Of a stretch of DNA of 64,000 nucleotides, positions 21,671 through 31,976 are shown one piece after another. The notes under the pieces are model-generated. The model saw nothing but the letters and a program-made list of their open reading frames with translations. It was not told the origin of the DNA and searched no databases. Each line of letters begins with the position of its first letter. Positions within the stretch are counted from its first letter, which is position 1. A program made the translations under genes and the position numbers. Source of the stretch: Agrypnia vestita (taxonomy: Eukaryota; Arthropoda; Insecta; Trichoptera; Phryganeidae); NCBI GenBank assembly GCA_016648135.1, contig JADDOH010001982.1, positions 1-64,000 on the forward strand. Reading direction: 5' to 3'.

Positions 21671-21954
21671 TATATACTGCTCTATAAAAGAAGTTAAAAA
21701 ATATTAAATATTGATTTTCAGGCGTATTCTAGTGGATATGTAAAATAATTCGAAACAATATTATATTATATTTACAAAAAGAATATTGCTTAATATTCCA
21801 CATTAAAAATATAGAGCTATCATTACCAGTTGCGAAATCCAAGTATACTATTTCATGATTACTATATCACAAGTAAAATCACAAGTAAACTATTTCTAGG
21901 CTTTACCAAATGTAAATCAAGTAAATCAGTTTCACAACCGTCACAAATATGTCC

Positions 21955-22440
21955 ACCAGTACCATATCGATGACAACGAGCTTCAATCCGATGATACAAA
22001 AAAAGACCTACGTGTTATCCTTGACACCCATATACTCACCAGTATCATATCGGTGGCAAAGAGCTTCAATCCGTTGATACAATAAAGACCTAGGTGTAAT
22101 CCTTGACACCCATATGTATATATTCACCAGTACCATATCGGTGACAACGAGCTTATCCTTGACACCCATTTGTTTACCAGTACCATATCGGTGGCAACGA
22201 GCTTCAATCCGTTGATACAATAAAAGACCTAGGTGTTATCCTTGACACCCATATGTATATATTCACCAGTACCATATCGGTGACAACGAGCTTCAATCCG
22301 TTGATACAATCAATAAAAGACCTGGGTGCTATCCTTGACACCCATATGTTCACCAGTACCATATCGGTGGCAACGAGCTTCAATCCGTTAATATAATAAA
22401 ATACCTAGGTGTTATCCTTGACACCCATATATTCATCAGT
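21955..22440 (+). repeat. Minisatellite, about 6 units of 83-88 bp, derived from a LINE RT motif
   Basis: Units begin caccagtaccatatcggtg and contain gagcttcaatccgttgat and cctaggtgttatccttgac; one unit (22,126-22,177) is shortened to about 52 bp. In the plus frame each full unit reads IKDLGVILDTHM, the conserved segment after the catalytic box of CR1/jockey-like reverse transcriptases, so the array seems to be an amplified LINE fragment. Unit identity is high, suggesting recent amplification. Confidence 0.85.
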
Positions 22441-22487
22441 ACCGTATAAGAATAGCAAGAATAAAATAAAATAAAGAGCAATAAAAC

Positions 22488-22805
22488 ATGATAATAGAGG
22501 ATGGTTTGATAAGTCAAGCTGCTCGTCAGTTACCTCGGAAATACCCAGAGATCACGGCGCGGCAGTACGCGCAATCTGGTTATGGAATTACAGTCAATAG
22601 CAGGCGTGATGCCCCGTTCCAGTCCACCGGGCGGGACGGTCGAAAGTTGTTCGTGTGGAGGAGAACCATTCTAATTGGAAACACTTGTGGCGGCCACCAG
22701 CTGCACCAAGTTCACGGCGAATATCCGCATAACTCGAAACTTTGCATAAACAAAATATTCTCGTGCTTGGGTGGAATTAGAAATTTTAAAACGGATAGCA
22801 AGTGA
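22488..22805 (+). other. Open frame of 105 codons, GC-richer than surroundings, unrecognised
   Basis: The frame starts at an ATG just after the minisatellite and reads QAARQLPRKYPEITARQYAQ, then RRDAPFQSTGRDGRKLFVW. The first 250 bp are distinctly GC-richer than the flanks; the last 20 codons are A/T-rich. No domain, signal peptide or splice signal could be assigned. It may be a fragment of a mobile-element gene or chance. Confidence 0.25.
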
Positions 22806-22809
22806 TCAT

Positions 22810-23775
22810 TGGAATCGTAAATAATTATTTTAATTTTGACGAGTCAACGATTTTTTACTCTTGAATGTACTCAAAAATTTTAGAGAATGACTTAGTTTGT
22901 ACTATGTCAAATATTGAAACTCTTCTGAATTTATTTGTCATTCTTTTGCACAAATGTTAAGAATTATATAGTTTTTTCAACGTTGAATTGAATATAAAGA
23001 ATTATTAATATATAATAAATTATTGATGATTTCATTCGTGCAAAAAATGTGCATCTTCTGTTATATATCATAGATATTCAAATATTAATCAATGTTTTTT
23101 AAATAAAAGCGAATTCTGTCATTCGTCAAATCCTTTTATTTCACCCTTTTTACAATTAGTAAGTTTTACAATTTTACAATTAGTGTTTTTTTTTTAAATT
23201 TTTTTACACTTTGGAATTCATGTAAAATTATAAAACATACGATGTTTATTACAATAAGTCATTTTGTAAAAGTGTCAATGTTATAGAACTGATGCACTTA
23301 TAGAAGTAGATAAGGTGGTCTAGCCGCATGTAAAGTACTCAGAGTATCGTAATTTTTTTTTATTAAATCTCTTTTTTTATTTTTGTTATTTAATCATTTT
23401 TTTATAACCACCTTTCTTTAATTTTGAATAATTGTAGACCTAAAACAAGAAAACTATTAAACTGAGTCATATAAGTGCCCGAGAAATGATTCAACATTGT
23501 GGGGTTATTAGGTTAGTTAAATTAAAAAAGTATATGTATAATATTTTATATAGTGTAATATAGTTCGTTATTAGGTTAGTTAAATTAAAAAAGTGTATGT
23601 AAAATATTTTAGTAATTTATTAACTATGTACAACTTCGGAATGTAATGAAGAAATAAATTAAAAGTATAAAATATTAAATAATATAAAATAATAAAGATA
23701 AGAAATAAATAAATATCACTCTAAGGCACAGTAAAACGCTATCAACATTAACGGATAAAAATAACTTCCATTTTT
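22810..23775. other. Intronic A/T-rich sequence with one direct duplication
   Basis: A ~60-bp direct duplication (attaggttagttaaattaaa at 23,506 and 23,569) is the only structure seen. No exon. Confidence 0.5.
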
Positions 23776-23776
23776 A

Positions 23777-23860
23777 AAGAGTTAAGGTTATTATTACGGT
23801 CGTTGGACATACTTATATGTTAAATAAAAATGATATTTTATACGAACGTTCATTAGACAT
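23777..23860 (-). mobile_element. Relic of the Penelope-like 3' terminus
   Basis: Read on the minus strand, gtatgtccaacgaccgtaat and aaccttaactcttt match the terminal sequence of the element ending at 5,281 (aacgaccgtaat, attaactcttt). The neighbouring gatattttatacgaac also matches that terminus. Only about 80 bp survive. Confidence 0.55.
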
Positions 23861-24834
23861 CTTATGTGTTTTGAGGTCATACTAGCTGAAGAAATTTACA
23901 TACCAAATGAAATAAGATTTTATATAAGATGCAACAGAACTAGTCCACAACATGCAACAGGTAGATTTCTGCCTAAATAATGGGCCTATATAATATCCTA
24001 ATATCAATAGTTATTTCAAACTTATTTTCTATAAAACGTTGGTCTATGCTTACAGTAACTTTAATCGAATATAAAAATTCATTCGCTTCAATACAATTTA
24101 ATGGGATTGATTAAAACCCAGCAGAAATTTGTGAAATAGTCCTTTATAAGGTTTTAATTACTTTTTTTTACCTAATTATATTATTATTAAAGCGAATTAA
24201 TTTTTAATATTTCATATAAGTTACCTTCACGATAGTTCAGTGTTTTACAGAAGATAAATCAGAAATACCGAAAAAAATACAAACTTCGAAGTCACTTATT
24301 TTCATAACTATTGATATAAGAACATTGATGCTTGAACATTTTTGACTCATAATCTATGCAGGAATCTGCCTGTAAGTATTGTGGACTAATTCTGTCACAC
24401 CCTGTATATTAAGGATTTATTAAATTTAATTTTGTTTTGTACCTACCTACGAAAGTTTATTAATTTTTTTTATACATTTGTAGTTCGGTAATATAAAATG
24501 TATTGAAGTTGTGTACGTATTGTAGTTTTTTTTCAGTGAATATTTGAATACTGTTTTTCTGGAAATACTGAAATCGATTTTGCATAAAACAAAATAGAAT
24601 AAGAGTCAGTGACCACCAGACTTACGTTATGGTAGTACCAAACCTGAAATATTTTCTGTGGACGTACACTATAGTAAGTAAAAAGGTTCGGATATTCTGA
24701 CATTTGAGTTCAGGGGATTTTGGCCCATATCAGGTACAATAAAATGAGTAAGTAAAACCTAAAAATACGAAACCTGATTTATTAGTGATTTTAACGGGAC
24801 AGTAGTATACACTAAGCTGTCGTGCCGGGCTCAC
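23861..24834. other. Intronic sequence, nothing recognised
   Basis: A/T-rich sequence without a supportable exon or element end. Confidence 0.45.
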
Positions 24835-24997
24835 CTTGCACTTGCGCTGCTTGAAGACGACCACCGCCATGGCCAGGGTGGCGGCCATGCAGGCGGCCTG
24901 CGCGGCCAGCAGCGCGCCCCTCACCAGCGGGTTGCGCTGCACGCTGCACGCGCCGCTGCTCGTGCAGCTCTCGCACGCCGCCGGGCACGGCTTGCAC
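24835..24997 (-). CDS. GPR158-like GPCR, juxtamembrane cysteine segment and TM1
   Basis: A 163-bp exon (one base of a split codon plus 54 codons; acceptor ttggcag, donor gtgagc, minus strand). It encodes CKPCPAACESCTSSGACSVQ, a C-x2-C-x3-C-x2-C-x5-C cluster, then RNPLVRGALLAAQAACMAAT and LAMAVVVFKQRKCK (TM1 and first cytoplasmic residues). The same layout, cysteine cluster then TM1 ending in a basic stretch, precedes the ASG-LETIL TM2 in vertebrate GPR158. The exon is very GC-rich, unlike everything around it and unlike the two later GPCR exons. The preceding exon must end with two bases of a codon; it was not found. Confidence 0.88.
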
Positions 24998-25000
24998 CTG

Positions 25001-26590
25001 CCAACATAACGCTACGATTACAATAAGGAAATATGTTGCTTTCTTTCTAAACGTGTATTATTTTCGGTAAATTCATACACATCACTGTTATATACTGTAT
25101 TTCATTTTCACTACAGTATATATTTATAATACAGGCGTTATATACACTTCTTAATGGTGTCTGCTTTTGAACTTTAATTTGGCTTGTAAATACTCCTCCC
25201 ATAAGCTCGAGCTATTGGCTCATATTATGGCGAGTATAATGTCACTAAAATGTAATTTTTAATTTATTATAAAAACATATTTATGTATCTACTGTATAAA
25301 TAAATAAAAAATAAATAAATAAATTATATGCGCTGTATTTCATTTTTACCGTGTTTATCTTTCATAAAACTGTATTCCATGTATTCTACTGGCTATCATA
25401 TCGTGTAATCTATACATTATATTATCATGTAGAATTTTATTTTTCTTTTGTTTTGATTTACTTAAACCTTGTGTACTTTTTTGTTTTGTCGCATTAAATG
25501 TGTATCGTATTTCTTATATCACTGCATTTCATGTATTATATTTTTTGTTAATATATTGCATTTCACTTTTGTATATTTAACATTGCATTTCATGTCTATA
25601 TGTCATTGTAATGTCATCAAAAAAAGATTAATTTCCTCATCGTTGCACCACAGAGACAGCGAAAAGGTTCTCTGTGGCCGTCAGTGACGTAGCGAGGATG
25701 ACCAATCTAGAAAATAAAATAACACCGAACCGGACGGCGAAAGTTACATACCGGCGTTGCAATGATGGCGTTTCCTGTCAATGCATTTCTTCAACAATAA
25801 CATACATATTTATATTTTAGTATGCTATATCATAATCATGATTTAGAAAGCTTTTATATAGATAAAATTCAATAAATTTCATAATAATTTCCTCAACAAC
25901 ACCCGCTGTTTTTATAAGACAATTTTACTTAAGTACAATGAGATAATTAGATGAACACATTAATAATTGTAACAAAAAAGATTTTAGGTGAAGAAGAAAA
26001 CAGAACCGCTCGTGTTTAGGGGGAGTTCGCTTATAATGTAGTTATACCAAAGTAATGTAAATCAATCTGTGTATATCAAATATATATAAAGGAGAAAAAA
26101 AGGAGAAATTAAATATATTTTTGAAGTAAAAAACGAAATAGAGGTAGGTACTATGAAAAATAAAATATACTATAACGAATATAGGTATATGAAGTAAAAA
26201 ATTTAATATATTTTTGGATATTAATTAGGAGTTGGTTTTATATATTCTTTAAATACATTTTTGAATGATCCTTGATTTTGATTTTGTTTTTAATATTACA
26301 AGTAGGTACTTAATTACTAGGTTTTATTATTCTTACAAAAAAGCAGTTATTTTGCGCTTTATTTTTGGGTTTTAAAATTTAACAAAGATCTTGTATTTCT
26401 AGAATTCGCGTACCTATGTTTGTGCTTTCTTCGAGTATTTGGATTATAGATATTTACTTTTTTAATTTACATGGATTCTAGACCTTTTAAAATGATTTTG
26501 ATTATACATTTTTTGTGCAATTAATAAGAGACTTGGAGAAGCTTTAACTATCTAACTAGTTATTTACGTGCATAAAATAATAAATAATAT
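25001..26590. other. Sequence upstream of the last GPCR exon, nothing recognised
   Basis: A/T-rich, with degenerate recurrences of gcatttcat between 25,090 and 25,620. No EGF-like or cache-domain exon of the receptor was seen. Confidence 0.45.
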
Positions 26591-26592
26591 GT

Positions 26593-26950
26593 AATAAATG
26601 TTCCAACTACTGAAATACGCGAGATGTGTTTATCCCCCATACAATACTCTAAGGCCCGAAACAGAGTCAATACTTAGATGATAGGTATAAAGCTTAATAT
26701 ATGCCTTAAAAGGGTTATTTTGTACTGAAAATTACGCTTTTAAGGCTATTCGTAGAATAAATGTTCGAACTGTTGAAATACGCGAGACGTGTTTATCCCC
26801 CATACAATCTAAGGCCCGAGTTCTGAGTCAATACTTAGGTGATTTAAAGGTGAAGATATGCCTTAAAAGTGTTATTTTGTACTGAAAATTACGCTTTTAA
26901 GGTGTACCTTAACCTTTGAATCATCTAAGTATTGACTCTGAATTCGGGCC
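26593..26950. mobile_element. PIF/Harbinger-type MITE, duplicated in tandem
   Basis: The second copy (26,813-26,950) has long terminal inverted repeats, GGCCCGAGTTCTGAGTCAAT on the left and GGCCCGAATTCAGAGTCAAT as reverse complement of the right, and a 3-bp TAA on each side. The first copy (about 26,652-26,755) lacks its right arm and is preceded by the same ~60-bp flank (aataaatgttc-aact, gaaatacgcgaga) that precedes the second. MITE and flank were therefore duplicated together with a period of about 164 bp. Confidence 0.7.
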
Positions 26951-27542
26951 TAAGTATTGAGAATATTCAGTTAAATTTTCTTCCCCCGTGTGGGCCACGT
27001 TGTGTAGTAGATAATTCCGAGAGTGGTGAAAGTAGTGTTGCCACCGCCTCCCCACTTGAGATAGTCTTAAGAAAACGTTGACTCTCAAACGACCCTTGTT
27101 TGCGTTTGTTTGGCATATAAACGTTAACTTCTACCCCAAAGAATGCGGGCTTGCTTATTGTACTAACTTAAACAACCTTATATCCTCGCATAGCAGGGGT
27201 CACCTTTACAACTCAAAACGATTACACAAGTCGTTTCACTCAAAGCAAATATCATTAAATAATTTCATGAACCATTCAAAAACAAAGGTATAAAGGAGAC
27301 CTATAAAATATGCCGATAAAGCGAGTTTCAAGGATTTGATATAGATATTTAAAAAAGTATTGGGTACTAGGTATAAATATTTAACAACTGGTAATTCAGA
27401 GCTCGCGACAAAGTGTGAGGATTGATATTTGCGTAGGCATACAGGAATAAACAATACTGAACCCACCGTTAAGTTGAAATATTTTGACGAGAAGCAAGTG
27501 GTTAAAAACATTTTTTTGTATAATTACTACAAATTATCAACA

Positions 27543-27966
27543 AAAATATAACGAATTGAATAAACACATATTACTTTCAATAATACAGGCAGGTGACGTG
27601 AAGGTCGTTTAGTCAGTAACGCTGGTCTTAGGATCTGTATTCAGATGATCTATTTTTCATTTTTGAGAATTGCACCGATCGCTGAAAACTTTCAACTTCT
27701 TAATTTCACATCACAAAATATCTCGTTTGGCTTTAAAAAAGAATTACTAATAAATCATACTCTCGGTATAACAAACTCTACAGCTTCTAGTAATCAAAAA
27801 CATATAAACATCAGAGCTACTCGTGTCCAAATAATATGCAAAATGTTGAAACAATCACATTTTATCTTGAAATTGTTTTTATTCATCTATTCTCACATCT
27901 TTGTTTTGTTCCGAAGGGAAAATGTTGTGAATAAAAGCAGGGAAATATTGTTGAATCTTGGTTTCG
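27543..27966 (+). repeat. Copy 1 of a 430-bp duplicated block
   Basis: Aligns almost end to end with 29,141-29,574 in the same orientation (shared phrases gaattgaataaacacatatt, gaaggtcgtttagtcagtaa, atataaacatcagagct). The 111-codon open frame inside it is not open in the other copy, which argues against coding. Confidence 0.75.
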
Positions 27967-28649
27967 TTTGGTCTTCGTGAAAATGCTGGGAAATATAAAT
28001 GCGGCGACTGATGACTATGATTAAGCGTCTCATCATCTCCCGGCGTGTTAAAGCGTATCGCGTGTGGGGTGAGATAAACTGTGATTGTGTGATTGGTGTT
28101 TGAATGTTACAATGATTGGTCCCTGATTTGATTTAAAGGTTAGAAGGGTTAATAGTAGTTTTAGAGTACCAAAGATTGCTTGACCAATTATCAATTTACT
28201 CAGTTACCAATCAAACAACATAATCACAGTATATCTCATCACTTATTTAATAAACAAACTGAATTCGTTCTCTTTGCACCGTGTATAAAAAAAACTTATT
28301 TCAAGTTATTGTTATTGTAAGAAAAATACAAATGATGTATTTTAGATAAACAAGGAATTATAAAATCAATTTCCCCGAATCTAATATTTTCTTTAAACAT
28401 AAAGAAATACCTACATTTAAAAAAATGTACATATGAGAGGTGTTAATCTAATTCCAGGAATGGCCGCATGCGCCCGAATGCATGGCCTGTGTCACCCGTG
28501 ACCTAAAATTATATCACGCGATTTATATTTGAACATGTTTGAACTAATACGTGGTATATTTCAATCTGATAGGGCTAGTTGATAGTTATTATACATGCGT
28601 CCATTCTAGCGTAAGAATGGACAGTCAAAATTTATAGTAATCACACTTC

Positions 28650-28830
28650 GCTCACTTTGAGGGACTTTTAAGAGCTGCGCTGACAGGATTTTCTAATATA
28701 AATGGCATCAAACGGAGTGTGAGACAAATACTCAACAGTATTCCAGAAAATGACTTCCAGGCCTGATTCCAGAAATAAGAACGCCCCCTATTCACAGTCT
28801 AAGCCGTCTGCACGTGGATAGATGCACAAA
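28650..28830 (+). pseudogene. Possible mariner-type transposase C-terminal relic
   Basis: The plus frame reads VRQILNSIPENDFQA*FQK and TWIDAQ after a further stop, resembling the C-terminal helix region of mariner-like transposases (pattern P-x2-F-Q-x3-Q-W, then C-x-D-x2-G). The match is short and broken, so the call is tentative. Confidence 0.3.
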
Positions 28831-29140
28831 GAGAATGCTTTGGCGACATGGCGAATGAGAGGCGACAGTGGCCACTATGGCGTACAGTTCTTGTGCATTT
28901 TGTAAATTTAATAGTCACACCCATATAAGTATACGTATAAATCTGTGTACGAAATAATATATTATATGTTAATGAAAATATATATTAATGATTATTATTC
29001 ATTGTATCTTATTGTGACTCGTAAGTCACAAATAGTTTATTGCAATGAAACATTGCTCATTAAGTTGTGATGGATTTGAAATAAATCATAAATAATAAAA
29101 GTGATGGCACAAATTATGATTTTTTTATAAAGTATAGAAA

Positions 29141-29574
29141 AATATATAACGAATTGAATAAACACATATTACTTTCAATAATACAGCCGGGTGACGTGAA
29201 GGTCGTTTAGTCAGTAAAGTTGGTCTTAGGATCTGTTTTCAGATGATATATTTTTCATTTTTGAGAATTGCACAGATCGCTAAAAATATCAACTTCTTAA
29301 TTTCACTTCACAAACATCTCGTTTGGCTTCGGCATTAAAAAACAAACACTAATAAATCAAGCCCCCGGTATAACAAACTCAACAGCTTCTGATAATCAAA
29401 AACATATAAACATCAGAGCTCCTCGTGTCCAAATAATATGCAAAATGCTCAATGTTGAAACAATCACAATTATATCTTGAAATTGTTTTTGTTCATCTAT
29501 TCTCGCATCTGTTTTATTCTGAAGCGAAAATTTTGTGATTATAGTAGGGGAATATTGTTGAATCTATGAATGCA
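29141..29574 (+). repeat. Copy 2 of the 430-bp duplicated block
   Basis: See 27,543-27,966; the spacing between copies is about 1.6 kb. Several small indels and substitutions separate the copies, so the duplication is not very recent. Confidence 0.75.
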
Positions 29575-29708
29575 GATTCTTTAGAAGTGCTCCAAAAAAA
29601 TGTTTTAACAGATTTGGTTAAAGGATTTTTGAATATAAATAAATCAATTAAATTACAATAATAAAAAAGAAAATATTGATGGATTTGGCATTAACGTTGT
29701 AGAGATTA

Positions 29709-30663
29709 GGGGAGAACAGGGTAATGAGAGCCGTCGGGTAATAAGAGCGACCATGGTCAATAATGGCAACCATCGAGAAACTTCACCTGACGAACACGAG
29801 TCGGTAGTGCCGTGCGTTAAATCACGAGGGACGGTCGTGTGATTTTGGATCCACGCTTATAAAAAACTGCTGATTGCAAGCGCCAAGGCAAGCATGAAAT
29901 TATATTCTTATTTTATTATGTTTATGCTTATTAAATCCCTAGATTCATTTACTAACAAGTCCAATTGGTTAAATTGTGATTGAAAGTAGAATTACATATT
30001 TATATTATTACTTTTCAAAATGATGGTCTTCGGGTGATGCGTAGGTAATATAGCCTAGCATGGCTAAATGCAATTTGTGACGCTGAGTCAGAATAATAAG
30101 AAGAGGAAGCTTTATGTGCAATTTGTTTAGACACGAGAAAAAGTGGGGAGGTGTGGTGCCGATGCAGAAGTTGCGGAAACTAGGCCCATAAAGAATGTTC
30201 TGGTAGTGATAGTCCAGATACTTATATTTGTGCTATTTGTTTAGATCCGTAAAAATTTGGGTCCTATATTTTTCTTTAATAATTTCATCTTTATGATTTG
30301 TTTTGGTTACAAAGTTGATTTTTTTATATGTTTTACAAATAGTTCTACGTATTAATAACTAATATTTCATTTAAATTATTTTTAGCTAAATTTTCGGGAA
30401 AGAGTAAATATTATGGCTCCAATTTCCCATATAAGCGTTAAATGGGCTCTCATTACCCGAATGTGTCGGGTAATGGGACGACTGACTTTTTTTGTGAAAT
30501 CGTTATTGTACCTGCATACATGACTGTGATTGATTATAAATGTGATTAAAATTTAGTTAGATAATCAGTGTAGGAGTTCCTAATAAAAAATTATAAGAAT
30601 GCTAATAAATGTGGTTTTTATCATAAATTTCCCATAGTAGGCTCCCATTACCCTGTTCTCCCC
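29709..30663 (+). mobile_element. pogo-superfamily DNA transposon, 955 bp, non-autonomous
   Basis: Terminal inverted repeats begin GGGGAGAACAGGGTAATGAG on the left and GGGGAGAACAGGGTAATGGG (reverse complement) on the right, one mismatch in 20. A TA lies on both sides, and the empty site is seen at 21,602. The interior keeps only the C-terminal zinc-finger part of a transposase. TA duplication, TIRs and zinc finger together indicate Tc1/mariner-pogo. Confidence 0.85.
30115..30250 (+). pseudogene. C-terminal zinc finger of a pogo-type transposase
   Basis: The frame reads CAICLDTRKSGEVWCRCRSC, then GN*AHKECSGSDSP and DTYICAICLD. The cysteine/histidine spacing (C-x2-C ... C-x2-C-x4-AH-x2-C ... 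C-x2-C) is that of the PHD-like finger at the end of many insect pogo/jerky-type transposases. The usual tryptophan before AH is a stop codon here. Confidence 0.7.
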
Positions 30664-31129
30664 TACTCACGATGATATTAAATTGGGTGAAAAACATAAA
30701 CAATGTTACCTCTACATGGGCTTAGTTTGTTTTTATATGTGACTGCTCAAATTTCATAATCTCTCATCGACAGGTGAAGTAAAATAAAAAATATTTTTAA
30801 ACTCACGTAGAGGTAACAAAGTTTATATTTTTCATCCAATTTAATGAACAACTTAGGCTATATTTTCATCAGAATTAATTTTTCCACTTAACTTGCAACT
30901 TTGCGGTAAAAAAAATTACCCTCGGGGCGTCCCATATTTTCAATGGTTTTAGATAATATTTAACAAAAAAAAAATTACGGTAAGGCAAAACTAAACAAAT
31001 TTTTTGTCTCAACTTAACGTATATCAATAACCGACCGCATACAATACGTAACCCAAGTAAACACGCTTTAACTTATTTTATGTATAGGTACCTACTCGTA
31101 ATTTGAATCGGGTTATGTACGGTACAGCT

Positions 31130-31520
31130 AGCACAAGTTAGCAGATATTAGAATACGCCAGCTGTTCCGCAAATCTGCCGCCGAGTCGAAGAATCCTCGC
31201 GAGAAGTAAGACCGCCTTGAAATCTCGAGAACGAACTCGAAAATGACGGCGCTTAAAACTTCGTCGCTTGCTTCTTGAAATTCCACAACGCAACCCCTTT
31301 CATTCTGCGCCAAGCGGGGGAGCGTCGGCGTCGGGGCCGCGCGGGGCCTGGCGGGGGCTCGGCAGCCGGAGATCCGGAATAAAATTGAGTGAGCAAAGTC
31401 ATAAAACGTAGATTTAGTTTGTGCCGAGCACGAGTCATTTCCCCGGATCGGAAGGTAGCGGATGCAAATGGGTTCCACGTGGAAGTTACGTTCCGTTCCA
31501 CGTGAAACGGCCATCAAATG
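31130..31520. promoter_or_regulatory. CpG/GC-rich island with paired CACGTG boxes
   Basis: A GC-rich patch with many CG dinucleotides. At 31,477-31,505 two E-boxes lie in mirrored context (TTCCACGTGGAA and TTCCACGTGAAA). A 135-codon minus frame covers the patch but shows no domain. It could be a promoter or first exon of the GPCR gene or of an unseen transcript. Purely suggestive. Confidence 0.3.
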
Positions 31521-31638
31521 CTCGTACACGGTCACTTTATGTGCGTACCGGAATATGATAATTTTTATATGTTTTCAAAGAATTAACAGATGGAATCACT
31601 GTGGACGTAAATCACTTATTATTAGATTAGAACTCACA

Positions 31639-31976
31639 GACCACCAAAATATATAGACATATGGACCACCAAAATATATAGGAGTGTAGGCCCCCACCAC
31701 TCCCTCGCTACCCTAGGCCCGGGGCGCGGGAGTGGTGGGAGAGGCGAGCGCATAAAACCGCGGACACTCGGGCGCGTTCGATTTCCGGGTTACACATTCA
31801 ATAGACATGCTCACATTACACATTCAATTGCTCGGTCGTCAGCAAATCATATTGTTATAATAAACTGGAGTAATTACTAGATCGTGTATTACTCCACCTG
31901 AAAACCCATCACTGTATTCCCAGGCGGGAATACACAACATAAATGGACATATAGACCACCAAAATATATTGATATG
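31639..31976. repeat. Short tandem phrase around the LTR
   Basis: The phrase gaccaccaaaatatata occurs at 31,639 and 31,667 and again at 31,957 just right of the LTR, with ggacatata linkers. A fourth copy is at 10,956. The LTR seems to have inserted into this small array. Confidence 0.55.
31685..31936 (+). mobile_element. Solo LTR candidate
   Basis: A 252-bp GC-rich block starts TGTAGGCCCCC and ends GGGAATACACA, with a TATA-like cataaaa (about 31,750) and AATAAA (about 31,857) in the order expected of an LTR. No internal retrotransposon coding region or second LTR is nearby. I could not match a 4-6 bp target duplication, so the ends may be off by a few bases. Confidence 0.5.

Larger units (their letters stand above)
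29678..30850. repeat. Dispersed repeat B, interrupted by a pogo element
   Basis: The flanks of the pogo element (gatttggcattaacgttgta on the left; ctcacgatgatattaaattg on the right) are contiguous in the copy at 21,602. The repeat is itself a foldback: 30,676-30,722 (attaaattgggtgaaaaaca, gttacctctac) is complementary to 30,805-30,850. Further partial copies lie at 49,520-49,580 and 56,620-57,330. Confidence 0.65.

Noticed and set aside
21955..22440. Regularly spaced direct repeats that could suggest a CRISPR-like array
   Set aside because: Whole units of ~85 bp repeat without unique spacers, the setting is an intron-rich animal locus, and no cas-like gene is present. It is a minisatellite.
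31128..31535. 135-codon minus-strand frame as a gene or receptor exon
   Set aside because: No domain, no splice sites at its borders, and composition follows the GC-rich island rather than codon structure.
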